From Luteimonas sp. MC1572 (lineage in GTDB: Bacteria; Pseudomonadota; Gammaproteobacteria; Xanthomonadales; Xanthomonadaceae), in contig NZ_CP067112.1 of assembly GCF_016615815.1 (NCBI RefSeq), positions 124,001 to 188,000 of the forward strand: a stretch of DNA of 64,000 bases, written 5' to 3'. The stretch's first letter is position 1. Every line of letters starts with the position of its first letter. This document shows positions 1-9,192 of the stretch, in pieces. A program made the translations under genes and the position numbers. The notes under the pieces are model-generated. The model had not been told where the DNA came from. It searched no databases and saw only the letters and a program-made list of their open reading frames with translations.

Positions 1-949
1 CACGGGCTCGCGGCTCCGGGAAAGCGATGTGGGCGCGGCCGGCGCCACCATCACGCTGGCGCCCTGGCGCTCCGACGCGCCCGCCGCGCGGCGCCTGCGC
101 CAGCTGCCCGCCGACCAGGTGTATCCGCACTACCTCGACGAGCGTGGGCGCAACGCGTCGGGGACGGCGTTCTACCTGGATGTCGCCGATGTCCTGTTCG
201 AGAAGAAGCAGCCGGCGCTGGCGCTGCGCGTGCTGTCCAACCTGGCCGAGATGGACCTCGAGAACCGCCACGTGCTGCGCGTGCTCGGCTATCGCCTGAT
301 GCAGGCCGGGCACCCGCGGCTCGCCGTCGACGTGCTCGAGCGCGTGCAGGAGATGGGTGGCGAGGAGCCGCAGACGTACCGCGACCTCGGGCTTGCGTAC
401 GCCGCGGCCGGCCGACCGCAGGAGGCGATCGAACGCCTGTACGAGGTGGTCGAGGGCGAGTGGGACATGCGCTTCGACGGCGTACCGGAAATCGCGCTTG
501 CGGAGCTCAACGCCATCGTCGCCACCGCCCGGTCGCCGCTCGACACGTCATTCGTCGACCGTCGCCTGCTGCGCAACCTGCCGCTCGCACTCAGGACGGT
601 GCTGAGCTGGGACTCCGACAACAGCGACATGGACCTGTGGGTGACCGATCCCGATGGCGAGCGGGCGTACTACGGCAACCGCCTGACCTACCAGGGCGGG
701 CGCATGTCGGAGGACTTCACCGGCGGATACGGGCCGGAGGAATTCGCCCTTCGCAAGGCCAGGCGGGGGACATACAAGGTCGAGGCGAACTTCTACGGTG
801 ACCGCCAGCAGCTCGTGACCGGCGCCACCACGCTGCAGCTGTGGCTGTCCACCAACTTCGGACAGGCGAACCAGCACGACCGCACCGTGACGCTGCGGCT
901 GACGGACTTGCGCGAGACCGTGCTGGTCGGTGAATTCGAAGTGGACTGA
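1..949 (+). CDS. C-terminal part of a TPR / DUF2135 (YfaP-like) protein, 5' truncated
   Basis: The frame is open from base 2, so the gene begins before the window and only about 315 residues are visible. The visible part starts with helical TPR-like repeats (a deep stretch with LRVLSNLAEM, then the RDLGLAYAAAGRPQEAIERL unit). It ends with a beta-rich module containing LSWDSDNSDMDLWVTDPDGE, FTGGYGPEEF and a closing TVTLRLTDLRETVLVGEFEVD-like strand. That ending is typical of DUF2135/YfaP domains, often found at the end of VIT/VWA secreted proteins. The function is probably extracytoplasmic; the missing N-terminus prevents a firmer call. Confidence 0.7.
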   Translation, partial: TGSRLRESDVGAAGATITLAPWRSDAPAARRLRQLPADQVYPHYLDERGRNASGTAFYLDVADVLFEKKQPALALRVLSNLAEMDLENRHVLRVLGYRLMQAGHPRLAVDVLERVQEMGGEEPQTYRDLGLAYAAAGRPQEAIERLYEVVEGEWDMRFDGVPEIALAELNAIVATARSPLDTSFVDRRLLRNLPLALRTVLSWDSDNSDMDLWVTDPDGERAYYGNRLTYQGGRMSEDFTGGYGPEEFALRKARRGTYKVEANFYGDRQQLVTGATTLQLWLSTNFGQANQHDRTVTLRLTDLRETVLVGEFEVD

Positions 950-1030
950 TTCACCACATCCGCCGGCCGGTGCGCGCCATCGTGCGGCGCGCACTGATGC
1001 CGGCAATTCGCCCGATGCTAAGGTTTCCGC

Positions 1031-1585
1031 ATGGCCAGCAACGCGCCCGCCGTCGTCCGCTTCGAGGCACGCCTTCGCCGGCCGTTGCAGCCGAAGAGCG
1101 CCAGCTGGGCCTTCCTTGTCCTGCCCCAAGCCGCGAGCGCCAGGCTGCCAACCCGCAGCCAGGTCACGGTGGAGGGCACCTTCGCCACGGCGCCATTCCA
1201 GGCCACCCTGGAGCCCGACGGCCAAGGCAGCCACTGGCTGAAAGTCGACAAAGCGCTGCTCGAAGCCGCCGGCGTGCAGGCGGGCGACACGGTCGCATTG
1301 GAAATCGCACCGGTCGCTAGGGAGCCCGAGCCCAAGGTGCCGCCCGACCTCCGCGCCGCGCTGTCCGCCCAGCCCGCCGCCAAGGCCACCTGGGACGACA
1401 TCACCCCGATCGCCCGCCGCGACTGGATCCAGTGGGTCACCTCGGGCAAGAAGGCCGAGACCCGCGTGAAGCGCATCGCCACCGCCTGCGACAAGCTGGC
1501 GTCGGGCCAGCGCCGCGCCTGCTGCTTCGACCGCTCCGGCATGTACAGCCGCGGCAGGCTCGGGCCGCCCGAAGCGGCGGACTGA
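1031..1585 (+). CDS. YdeI/OmpD-associated family protein (DUF1905)
   Basis: This 184-residue protein has two recognisable parts. Residues about 8-95 form a small beta-barrel DUF1905 domain (VRFEARLRRPLQPKSASW, TVEGTFATAPFQATLEPDG, HWLKVDKALLEAAGVQAGD). Residues about 120-168 form the helical YdeI-type tail (ARRDWIQWVTSGKKAETRVKRI, SGQRRACCFDRSG). The family is widespread in bacteria with no firmly established biochemical role, though some members are linked to cationic-peptide resistance. It stands alone between a plus-strand gene 81 bp upstream and a convergent membrane operon. Confidence 0.8.
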   Translation: MASNAPAVVRFEARLRRPLQPKSASWAFLVLPQAASARLPTRSQVTVEGTFATAPFQATLEPDGQGSHWLKVDKALLEAAGVQAGDTVALEIAPVAREPEPKVPPDLRAALSAQPAAKATWDDITPIARRDWIQWVTSGKKAETRVKRIATACDKLASGQRRACCFDRSGMYSRGRLGPPEAAD

Positions 1586-1603
1586 CTCCGCGCTACGGCC
1601 GCG

Positions 1604-2008
1604 TCAGCGCCCCCGGCGCACGCGCGCCTGCCTGCGGCGTTCGGCCACGCCGGCCCAGAACACCCAGCCACGCAGCGTGGCGGCGCACAGCGCCAGCAGC
1701 GTCAAGGCGACGTCGAGCGAGAGATAGATGTTCGCGACCCGGTCGAGCAGCGGCCAGCCGGTGCCGATGAACCACAGGGTCCCGTCGCCGAACAGCCGGT
1801 GCACGGCCTGCGCATTCGACAGCGCCTGCCAGTCCGCATGGCGCAGGATGCCCACGAAGCCCCAGGCCAGGCAGGCCACCACGCCCAGCGCCAGTGCGCC
1901 TCCCAGCCAGGGCAACACCGCGCCGATCCGGCGCGTGCGCGGCCACAGCAACAGGGCGCCGAGCCCCCAGGCCAGCGCCACCAGCACGAGGAAAAAGAGC
2001 AGGGCCAT
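1604..2008 (-). CDS. small integral membrane protein, unknown function
   Basis: The 134-residue product has about three hydrophobic helices (N-terminal LLFFLVLVALAWGLGALLLW, then GALALGVVACLAWGFVGIL, then LSLDVALTLLALCAATL) and a strongly basic C-terminus rich in Arg. The start lies 3 nt beyond the stop of the upstream membrane gene on the same strand, so the two are very probably translationally coupled. No known family was recognised. It may be an accessory subunit of its larger partner. Confidence 0.65.
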   Translation of the reverse strand: MALLFFLVLVALAWGLGALLLWPRTRRIGAVLPWLGGALALGVVACLAWGFVGILRHADWQALSNAQAVHRLFGDGTLWFIGTGWPLLDRVANIYLSLDVALTLLALCAATLRGWVFWAGVAERRRQARVRRGR

Positions 2009-2011
2009 CGC

Positions 2012-3391
2012 TCAGCGCACGCCCTGCTCGACCCCCGGCGTGAACCAGAACGGGATCCGGTATTCGCGGCGGCGCAGCGGACCCTCCTTCTCCCCGTCGG
2101 CGTTCCACGCCAGGTAGAGGTCATGCCGGCCCGGGGGCAGCGCGCCGATGGGCACGTAGCCGACCAGTCCGCGCATGCCCAGGTCACGGCGCTCGATGGG
2201 CACGAAGTCGTCCAGCGGCAGCGCCTTTCCATCCAGCGTCACGCGCCAGAACGACGCGATGCAGGCGTGTGCCAGCGTGGCGGCAGCGGGGCCTTCCGCG
2301 CTGTTGCGGCCCTCGGGCAGCGCCGGGCAGCGCTCGCGCGCGAGCGGGTTGTCGCGCTTGGGCTGGTGCGGGATGAACAGCCGCAGGTGCGCCTCGGCGA
2401 TGCGGTCGGCGGGAATCATCGGGTAGCGCAGCAGCAGGTCGTGTTCGGACCGCAGCGATTCGTAGTGCGCGCTGAGCATGCCGTGGTCGACGGCTTCGCC
2501 GGTCAGCACGTCGTAGCGGTTGATCATCGAGAACATCGCCGAGTTCACCACCTGCACGCTGCCGATCAGCATGGCCAGCGCGATCACCACCACGTACACC
2601 GCCATGAAGCCGCGGCCGTTGAGGTTGCTCTGCAGCGTGAGCTGGACGGGCGCGATCAGGCGCTGCGGGATCACGATGCCGAGGAAGCGCAGCAGTCCGC
2701 GCACCGTGCGCTGCAGGCCCGGCGACGCCTTGCCGGCGGCCTCCCTGCGGGCGATGAGCCGTTCGAGCACCACCGGCGCCAGGCTGGCCAGCAGGAACAG
2801 CACGTAGGCCGCCACCAGGATGACGCGGATCGCACGCTGCCCGCCGTGGAACGCCGAGCCCATCAGGCCGCCCAGCAGGATCAGCACGACCGCCAGCACG
2901 CCCACCCAGGCGATGGTCAGCGCGATCAGGATGGTCATGGCGAACAGGATCGACGCGGCGCGGTCCGCGCGGTCGATGGTGCTGCCGAGGTCGCCGACGC
3001 GCTCCTGGTGGAACGCGCGCGCCACCGTACCCATGAACGGCACGCGCTCCCAGCGGATGCCTGCGGGGAAGGTGGACTTCAGGCCGATCAGGCCGATCCA
3101 GTAGCCGCGGATCGCGAGGTGGATGATGAAGGCGAAGGCCAGCGCGTAGCTGAGCCCGGCGCTGACGAGGAAGCCGAACTGCAGCGCGTACTCGAACAGG
3201 CCTTCGACGTGGATGGCGTTGGTCGCCCAGCTGTCGAAGATGCGCCCGGGCACGGTGAGCAGGGCGAAGGCCAGCAGGCCGGAGATGATCAGCTCGAGCT
3301 CGTCGGTGCGCTCGCGCAGGCGCTCGAAGGCGATGCGGCTGCCCGGCGGCGGGCTGTCGTGGCCGGGCTGCGGTACGGTCTCGTCGCTCAT
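2012..3391 (-). CDS. multi-pass membrane protein with soluble C-terminal domain, unknown function
   Basis: This 459-residue protein begins with a short cytoplasmic region (charged helix about 22-34). At least six hydrophobic segments follow: about 35-48, 68-92, 150-180, 183-215 and 262-285, some of which may be helical hairpins. The C-terminal 150 residues look soluble and contain three Cys residues and a beta-rich end (PPGRHDLYLAWN, YRIPFWFTPG). No transporter signature was seen. It is the first gene of a two-gene operon with the small membrane protein immediately downstream. Confidence 0.65.
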   Translation of the reverse strand: MSDETVPQPGHDSPPPGSRIAFERLRERTDELELIISGLLAFALLTVPGRIFDSWATNAIHVEGLFEYALQFGFLVSAGLSYALAFAFIIHLAIRGYWIGLIGLKSTFPAGIRWERVPFMGTVARAFHQERVGDLGSTIDRADRAASILFAMTILIALTIAWVGVLAVVLILLGGLMGSAFHGGQRAIRVILVAAYVLFLLASLAPVVLERLIARREAAGKASPGLQRTVRGLLRFLGIVIPQRLIAPVQLTLQSNLNGRGFMAVYVVVIALAMLIGSVQVVNSAMFSMINRYDVLTGEAVDHGMLSAHYESLRSEHDLLLRYPMIPADRIAEAHLRLFIPHQPKRDNPLARERCPALPEGRNSAEGPAAATLAHACIASFWRVTLDGKALPLDDFVPIERRDLGMRGLVGYVPIGALPPGRHDLYLAWNADGEKEGPLRRREYRIPFWFTPGVEQGVR

Positions 3392-3458
3392 CGCGTTCCC
3401 CTGTGTCGCGGCAGTTTATCCGCGGCGAGACGGGCGTGCGGCCCGCCTCGCCTGAAAG

Positions 3459-3488
3459 AACGAAGGCCCGCGATCGCGGGCCTTCGTT
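3459..3488 (-). terminator. hairpin terminator downstream of the M3 peptidase gene
   Basis: A perfect inverted repeat has 14-nt arms (AACGAAGGCCCGCG and its complement) around a 2-nt centre. Read on the minus strand it is followed by the T-rich run TTCTTTC. It starts 27 bp after the peptidase stop codon, as expected for an intrinsic terminator. The arms are symmetrical, so partial function in the other direction is possible, but no plus-strand gene ends nearby. Confidence 0.6.
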
Positions 3489-3515
3489 ACTCGGTGCGAC
3501 GGTGGAAACCGCGGC

Positions 3516-5669
3516 TTACTTCAGCCCGCGATGCTCCAGCAGCGGCTCCACGCTCGGCTCCTTGCCGCGGAACTCGCGGTACGCCGTGCCCAGGTCGCGC
3601 GACTGCCCGATCGACAGGATCTTGTCGCGGAACACCTGGCCGTTCGCGCGCGTCAGGCCGCCGTTCTCGCGGAACCACTGGAACGCGTCGTGGTCCAGCA
3701 CCTCCGCGCCGAAGTACGCGTAGTAGCCGGCCGCATAGCCGCCGCCCCAGATGTGGCTGAAGTAGTTGGTGCGGTAGCGCGGCGGCACCGCGGCTATGTC
3801 CACTTTGTACTTCGCCAGCGCCTCGCGTTCGAACGTGTCCACGTCCTTCTTCGCGTCACCGGACGGCAGCGTGTGCCACGCCATGTCGAGCAGTGCGGCG
3901 GACAGGTATTCGGTGGTCGCGTAGCCCTGGTTGAAGGTGCGCGCCTTGACGATCTTGTCCACCAGCGCCTGCGGCATCGCTTCGCCGGTCTGGTGGTGCT
4001 TGGCGTAGTTGGCGAACACCTTCGGGTCGAGCGCCCAGTGCTCGTTGAACTGCGAGGGGAACTCCACGAAGTCGCGCGGCGTGTTGGTGCCGGCCACGCT
4101 CGGGTAGGTGGTCTTGGAGAAGATGCCGTGCAGGGCGTGGCCGTACTCGTGGAACAGCGTGGTCACGTCGTCCCAGCTCAGCAGCGCCGGCTGGCCGGCA
4201 GCGGGCTTGGTGTAGTTCTCGACGTTGTAGATCACCGGGATGTCGCCGGTCAGGCCGTTCTGCTCGACGAAGTTGCCCATCCACGCGCCGCCCTGCTTGC
4301 TCTCGCGCTTGAACGGATCGAGGTAGAACAGCGCCAGCTGCTTGCCGTCGGCATCGAAGATGTCGAACACGCGCACGTCGGGGTGGTAGACGGGCAGGTC
4401 CGTGCGTTCCTTCGCGGTGATGCCGTACAGCTGTTCGGCGGCGAAGAACACGCCGTCCTTCAGCACGCGGTCCAGCTCGAAGTAGGGCTTGATCTGCGCT
4501 TCGTCGAGGTCGTACTCGGCCTTGCGCACCTGCTCGGCGTAGAAATCCCAGTCGGCGGCGCCGGCGGTGAAGCCGCCGTTCTGCGCGTCGACCACGGCCT
4601 GGATCTTCGCCAGCTCCGCCTTGGCGCGCGTGGTGGCCGCGGGCACGGTGTCGGTCAGCAGCTTGAGCGCGACTTGGGGGGTGACGGCCATCTGGTCGGC
4701 GATGGCGTAGGCGGCGTAGCTCGGGTAGCCCAGCAGCTCCGCCTTGCGCGCGCGCAGTTCGGCCAGGCGCTGGATGGTGGCGCGGGTGTCGTTGCCGTCG
4801 CCCTTTTCGGCGCGGCCCAGCGAGGCGGCCATCACCTGCTCGCGCAGGGCGCGGTCCTTGAGCGAGGCGAGCACCGGCTGCTGGCTGGTGTTCTGCAGCG
4901 CGAGCAGCCACTGGCCGTCCTTGCCAGCGGCCTTGGCGGCTTCGGCGGCGGCGGCGATGTCGCCTTCCGACAGGCCGTCAAGCTTCTTGACGTCATCCAC
5001 CAGCACGCCGCCGGCATTGTTGGCGGCCAGCAGCTTGTTGGAGAACGCGGTGGTCAGCGACGACTCCTCGCTGTTGAGCTTGCGCAGCTCGGCCTGCTTG
5101 GCGGCATCCAGTTCGGCGCCGGCGCGGACGAAGTCCTCATGGGTGCGCTCGAGCACGGTGACCTGCTCGGGGGTGAGGCCGAGGTCCGCGCGCTGGCCGT
5201 ACAGCGACTTCACGCGGGCGAACAGCGCGGGGTCGAGGTGGATGGCGTCGGCGTGCTCCGCCAGCTTCGGCGCCAGCGCTTCATCGACGGCCTGCAGCGT
5301 GGGGTTGGTGTTGGCCGAGGTCATGGCCGAGAAGATGCTGCGGGCACGGGTCAGCAGCGCACCGCTGCGCTCGAGCGCCTCGATGGTGTTGGCGAAGCTG
5401 GGTGCTTCGGCGTTGTCGGCGATCTTGCGCACTTCGGCGAGGTGCTGGCGCATGCCTTCCTCGATCGCCGGCTGGTAGTGGCTGTCCTGGATGCGGTCGA
5501 ACACGGGCGCCTGGAACGGCAGCGTGCTGGCGGCGAGCAGCGGGTTTTCGCCCTGCGTGGGCGCGGTGGCAACGGGGGCGGTATTCGGCATCGGGGACTC
5601 GGTGGCGGTGCGGTCGCAGGCGCTCAGGGCCAGGGCGATCGCGGAGGACAGCAGAAGCGTGCGAAACAT
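3516..5669 (-). CDS. dcp: M3 family metallopeptidase, peptidyl-dipeptidase Dcp-like lipoprotein
   Basis: The 717-residue product starts at MFRTLLLSSAIALALSAC, a lipoprotein signal peptide with lipobox LSAC, and should be anchored in the cell envelope. The zincin motif HEYGH lies at residues 507-511 (H507, E508, H511), preceded by SWDDVTTLF as in the thimet-oligopeptidase/Dcp family. Length and a C-terminal GGYAAGYYAYFGAEV stretch also match Dcp, which removes dipeptides from peptide C-termini. The frame stays open far upstream, but the lipoprotein start is the credible one. A strong hairpin follows the stop. Confidence 0.9.
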   Translation of the reverse strand: MFRTLLLSSAIALALSACDRTATESPMPNTAPVATAPTQGENPLLAASTLPFQAPVFDRIQDSHYQPAIEEGMRQHLAEVRKIADNAEAPSFANTIEALERSGALLTRARSIFSAMTSANTNPTLQAVDEALAPKLAEHADAIHLDPALFARVKSLYGQRADLGLTPEQVTVLERTHEDFVRAGAELDAAKQAELRKLNSEESSLTTAFSNKLLAANNAGGVLVDDVKKLDGLSEGDIAAAAEAAKAAGKDGQWLLALQNTSQQPVLASLKDRALREQVMAASLGRAEKGDGNDTRATIQRLAELRARKAELLGYPSYAAYAIADQMAVTPQVALKLLTDTVPAATTRAKAELAKIQAVVDAQNGGFTAGAADWDFYAEQVRKAEYDLDEAQIKPYFELDRVLKDGVFFAAEQLYGITAKERTDLPVYHPDVRVFDIFDADGKQLALFYLDPFKRESKQGGAWMGNFVEQNGLTGDIPVIYNVENYTKPAAGQPALLSWDDVTTLFHEYGHALHGIFSKTTYPSVAGTNTPRDFVEFPSQFNEHWALDPKVFANYAKHHQTGEAMPQALVDKIVKARTFNQGYATTEYLSAALLDMAWHTLPSGDAKKDVDTFEREALAKYKVDIAAVPPRYRTNYFSHIWGGGYAAGYYAYFGAEVLDHDAFQWFRENGGLTRANGQVFRDKILSIGQSRDLGTAYREFRGKEPSVEPLLEHRGLK

Positions 5670-5722
5670 CGGGGTGGTGCTCCGGGCGGTGAGGGACAGG
5701 GGATCATCCTCCAAGACACGGC

Positions 5723-6547
5723 TCACCGGTAAGGGCCGGGTCCGCTCCAGACCTCGTCGCCCAGCCGGTAGACCCGCTGCATGAGGATGACCTGGCGCGC
5801 ATCGCCGATGGTCGCCAGCTCCGGCGCATCGGGCTCGACCATGCGGCAGGGGCCGGACCCGCGCCGCACCACGATCTCCAGCGCGCACACCATGTACCGG
5901 TGCGTGCCGGGCAGCGGAAGGAAAAGCTCGGTCATGCCCTGGTCGCGCCATTCGCGCAGCCGGGCCTCGCCGAGCGGCTCGTACAGCACCTGGTAGCCAT
6001 CCACTTCCAGGCTGACGCCCGAGGCCCTGGCCGCGTTGCCGCGGCCGCGGTTCACGGCGGGGCGCCGGGACGGACCGGCGCTGGCGCGGGCGAGGTCCTC
6101 CAGGCGCATGCCCGGCGGCTGGCCGCGCAGCTGGGCGGGGCGCTGCGTCGGCGGAGCCGGGCTTTCGACGGCCGCCTGGGCCGGCGCAGCGGCGTCCGCC
6201 AGCGGTGCGGGCGGTGCGGGCTGCACCGGCTCCTCGCCCTGCACGACCGGGATCGGCTGCGCGCGCGCGGGCCTGGGCAGGGCCTTGCGAGGCGCGGGGG
6301 TGGCCACGGGAGGTGCGGGCGGTGCAGGCGCCGGCGACGGCGGCGCCTCGTCGATCCACGTCACCTGCAGGGCATCACCGCCGCCCGAACTGCCCTCGGG
6401 CGGCGCGACGGGCACCGGCGGCCTCGACAGCACCAGCAGCAGGGCCAGCAGGTGCAGCAACGCTGTCAGCACCACGGCGGTCACACGCTGCAGGCGCTCG
6501 CTCCGGGCCCGCGCCACGGCATCGGCTTGGCGCGACGCGTGGCTCAT
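5723..6547 (-). CDS. membrane-anchored proline-rich protein, unknown function
   Basis: The start was placed at MSHASRQADAV because AGGCGG lies just upstream; an in-frame ATG 14 codons earlier lacks this. The 274-residue protein has a charged N-terminus, one hydrophobic helix (VTAVVLTALLHLLALLLVL, about residues 24-42) and a long Pro/Ala-rich region (about 45-170). A folded C-terminal domain of about 95 residues contains two Cys (VCALEIVV, SGPCRMVEP). The layout resembles TonB-like envelope-spanning proteins, but no TonB C-terminal signature is visible. It is transcribed towards the peptidase gene. Confidence 0.65.
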   Translation of the reverse strand: MSHASRQADAVARARSERLQRVTAVVLTALLHLLALLLVLSRPPVPVAPPEGSSGGGDALQVTWIDEAPPSPAPAPPAPPVATPAPRKALPRPARAQPIPVVQGEEPVQPAPPAPLADAAAPAQAAVESPAPPTQRPAQLRGQPPGMRLEDLARASAGPSRRPAVNRGRGNAARASGVSLEVDGYQVLYEPLGEARLREWRDQGMTELFLPLPGTHRYMVCALEIVVRRGSGPCRMVEPDAPELATIGDARQVILMQRVYRLGDEVWSGPGPYR

Positions 6548-6669
6548 GCCGCCTGGAATGCGTCGGATTGGCGGAACGGCATGAAGCATCTGCAGCGTGC
6601 GACCTGGGGGGCGGCATCGTAACGCGCCGGCCCCCTGCTGCCTGAACCATGAGGCGCGCGGGTTGCGGC

Positions 6670-7110
6670 TCAGTCCTTCAGGTCGGCCGGCACCTTGCCG
6701 CCGTTCTCCGCGAGCTTGCGCATCACCGCCTTGTGCAGGGCGATGTTCTGCTCGGCGCTGCCGTGCGCGCCGGCGTCGATGCCGAGTTCGGCGGCCAGCT
6801 CCTTGCGGGCGGCCAGGCTGGAGTCGAGGTCAAGCAGCTTCAGCAGGTCGACGATGGAGCGCCGCCAGTCGCTGTCGCCACCCTTGGCCTGGGCCATGTC
6901 GCGCAGCACCGCCTCGACGTCGACCGGCTCCGGGGCAGAGGCCGTCGGCGTCACCGCGGATGCCGAGCGCAGCGCGGGCGGAGACACCTGCGGATCGTTG
7001 CGGCTGCCCTCGAAGATGACGGGTGCGGGTTTGCCGCTGGCCGGCGCGGAGGCCGGCGTGTCGGCTTTGCGATTGAAGATGCGGTCGGCGATCTTGGAGA
7101 ACAGGCCCAT
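6670..7110 (-). CDS. DUF3597 family protein
   Basis: The 146-residue product starts MGLFSKIADRIF, with GGAG 8 nt upstream. A Pro/Ser/Ala-rich linker (about 17-62) leads to a compact helical domain: VDVEAVLRDMAQAKGGDSDWRRSIVDLLKLLDLD, then ARKELAAELG, then a LHKAVMRKLAENGGKVP ending. This matches the DUF3597 pattern, a soluble domain of unknown function common in Proteobacteria and placed in LysM-associated families. It is a single-gene unit. Confidence 0.8.
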   Translation of the reverse strand: MGLFSKIADRIFNRKADTPASAPASGKPAPVIFEGSRNDPQVSPPALRSASAVTPTASAPEPVDVEAVLRDMAQAKGGDSDWRRSIVDLLKLLDLDSSLAARKELAAELGIDAGAHGSAEQNIALHKAVMRKLAENGGKVPADLKD

Positions 7111-7188
7111 GCAGGACACTCCGGAATGACGGGAGCCGCGAGTCTGTGGGTGCGCCGGGGAAGACCGCATGAAAGGCGGTGCGGGGCG

Positions 7189-7258
7189 CCGGGTGCGAAG
7201 GCCCTTGAGGACTCATGTCCCCCGGCGATGCCCTTGCGGCCACCACGGGGCCTCCCGG
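7189..7258 (+). repeat. truncated copy of the 51-kb palindromic repeat
   Basis: Bases 7189-7242 align without gaps to 50903-50956 with 49 of 54 identities, including the invariant core CTCATGTCCCCCGG (7212-7225) and TTGCGGCCA. The following bases (GGCCACCACGGGGCC region, up to about 7258) instead resemble the outer end of the second repeat near 51180-51195. The copy lacks the second core and right arm, so it is a mosaic or decayed remnant. It sits between the DUF3597 start and the DUF885 stop. Confidence 0.75.
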
Positions 7259-7268
7259 CTAGCCCGCC

Positions 7269-9137
7269 TCAGCCCGCCGCCTTGCGCTCCGCGATCCACC
7301 CGTCCACGCGCTGCTCCAGCAGGTCCAGCGGCATCGCGCCGCCGCCGAGCACCGTGTCGTGGAAACCGCGGATGTCGAAGCGGTCGCCCAGCTCCGCTTC
7401 CGCCTTCGCGCGCAGCGCCTGCATGCGGATCATGCCGACCTTATAGGCGGTGGCCTGCCCGGGCATGATCAGGTAGCGCTGGATCTCGGAGCGGATCGCG
7501 GTCAGCGGCGCCGAGCTGTTCTCGCGGAAATAGTCCACCGCCTGCTGCTCGGTCCAGCCCTTGGCGTGCATGCCGGTGTCCACCACCAGGCGGATGGCGC
7601 GCCAGATCTCGGAGCCCAGGCGGCCGAATTCGGAGTACGGATCCTGGTAGGTGCCGGGGATCTCCTTGGCCAGCCATTCCGAGTACAGGCCCCAGCCCTC
7701 GGTGTAGGCGGTGGAGAACAGCTGGCGGCGGAAGGTCGGCACGCCCTCGAGCTCCTGCGCGATGGAGATCTGCATGTGATGCCCGGGCAGGCCCTCGTGG
7801 TACGCGATCACTTCCAGCTCGGTCCTGGGCATGGCCGCCATGTCCGAGAGGTGCGCGTAGTACACGCCGTCGCGCGAGCCGTCCGGCGTGCCGGGGTAGT
7901 AGTGCTGCGCGGCGCCGGGCTGCTCGCGGAACGCTTCCACGCGCTTCACCTCCAGGCCCGCCTTGGGCAGCAGGCCGAAGTACTTCGGCAGCTGCTTCTC
8001 GATGTTGTCGATCAGGCGCGTGGCTTCGTCGATGTAGGCCTGGCGGCCGGCATCGGTCTCCGGATAGCGGAACTGTTCGTCGGTATCGAGGAAGGTGAAG
8101 AACTGCTGCAGGTCGCCTTCGTAGCCGACGCGCTGCTTCACCGCTTCCATCTCGCCGCGCAGGCGCGCCACTTCGGCGAGGCCGAGCTGGTGCACTTCGT
8201 CGGCGGTCATGGACGTGGTGGTGCTTTCGCGCAGCAGGTAGGCGTAGTACGCGGCGCCATTGCTTTGCGTGGTGCCGATGCCGGCGGGGTTGACCAGCGC
8301 CGTCGGCAGGGCGGCTTCGGCCCAGGCGATCACGTCGGCGTAGGCGGGCTGCACCTGCTCGAGCAGTGCAGTGCGTGCTTCGGCCTTGAGCGCGGTGGCG
8401 CGTTCGGCGGTGATGGTGCCGGCGCTGGCAAGCGCGTCGGCCTTGGCCTGCGCGTCGGCCCACAGCGCGCTGTCGGCGCCGGTGTCGAACGGTGCGCCGG
8501 CGACGACCTTGCGTGACTGCTCGATCACGCCTTCGTAGGCGAACTTCGGAGCGACGATGCCCTTGGCGGCGGACGCGCGGCCCTGGGTGAGCAGCTGCCC
8601 GAACAGGGTGGGCACGGCGCGCAGGCGCGAGATGTACGCCAGGTAGTCCTGCTCGCTGTCGACCTTGTGGAAATTGATCAGGAACGTCGGCAGGCCGCTG
8701 TGCATGCCGTTCATCTGGTCGAACGCGTAGCCGTTGGTCAGGAACGGCATGCCGTCGCGCATGCTTTCGTACTGGCGCTTCCAGAGGTCCCAGGACAGGC
8801 GGGTCTCGGTGTCCAGCAGGTCGCGGTCGAAGCCGGCTTCCATCGCGGCCACCGACTTTTCCAGCCAGGCCAGGCGCGTGCGCACGGCGGCTTCGGACAC
8901 GTCGTCCAGGCGGTCGTTGTGCTCCTTGCGGCCGAGGAAGGTCAGCTGCATCGGGCTGGCCTGCAGCAGCTCTTCGTACTGGGCATCGAACCAGGCGTTG
9001 AGGCGCGCGGACTCGGCTTCGACCTGCTGGGTGGTGGCGGTGGCGGCAACGGGCGCGGAGGCGTGCTGCGGCGAGCAGGCGCCGAGCGCGAGGGCCAGGC
9101 CGAGGGCCAGGGCGGTGCAGGTGAAAGGCGTTCGCAC
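7269..9137 (-). CDS. DUF885 family lipoprotein, putative metallopeptidase
   Basis: The start is a GTG giving MRTPFTCTALALGLALALGAC, a lipoprotein signal with lipobox LGAC; GGAG precedes it by about 9 nt, and no nearby ATG fits. The mature protein (622 residues in total) is the helical DUF885 fold with the motif HEGLPGHH at residues 447-454, a variant HExxxxxHH zinc site. Family members are secreted or periplasmic zinc-dependent peptidases of poorly known specificity, often annotated as dipeptidyl carboxypeptidases. The paired occurrence with a Dcp-like enzyme 2 kb away suggests peptide scavenging. Confidence 0.88.
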   Translation of the reverse strand: MRTPFTCTALALGLALALGACSPQHASAPVAATATTQQVEAESARLNAWFDAQYEELLQASPMQLTFLGRKEHNDRLDDVSEAAVRTRLAWLEKSVAAMEAGFDRDLLDTETRLSWDLWKRQYESMRDGMPFLTNGYAFDQMNGMHSGLPTFLINFHKVDSEQDYLAYISRLRAVPTLFGQLLTQGRASAAKGIVAPKFAYEGVIEQSRKVVAGAPFDTGADSALWADAQAKADALASAGTITAERATALKAEARTALLEQVQPAYADVIAWAEAALPTALVNPAGIGTTQSNGAAYYAYLLRESTTTSMTADEVHQLGLAEVARLRGEMEAVKQRVGYEGDLQQFFTFLDTDEQFRYPETDAGRQAYIDEATRLIDNIEKQLPKYFGLLPKAGLEVKRVEAFREQPGAAQHYYPGTPDGSRDGVYYAHLSDMAAMPRTELEVIAYHEGLPGHHMQISIAQELEGVPTFRRQLFSTAYTEGWGLYSEWLAKEIPGTYQDPYSEFGRLGSEIWRAIRLVVDTGMHAKGWTEQQAVDYFRENSSAPLTAIRSEIQRYLIMPGQATAYKVGMIRMQALRAKAEAELGDRFDIRGFHDTVLGGGAMPLDLLEQRVDGWIAERKAAG

Positions 9138-9192
9138 GGGGGCGCTCTCCGCATTCAGGATGAGCGGCCATTGTGCGGGGGATGCCCGTGCA

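Noticed and set aside
1799..3760. A 653-residue plus-strand frame opposite the membrane operon
   Set aside because: Composition is His/Gln/Arg-rich nonsense. The minus strand gives hydrophobic helices in two tightly coupled genes.
3531..5732. A 733-residue plus-strand frame opposite the M3 peptidase
   Set aside because: Same shadow effect: repetitive Val/Gly/Arg composition, no ribosome site, and a clear peptidase with HEYGH on the other strand.
5723..6547. A TonB energy transducer
   Set aside because: The membrane helix plus proline-rich layout fits, but the C-terminal domain lacks any TonB-like YP-motif or typical strand pattern and no ExbBD genes are adjacent.
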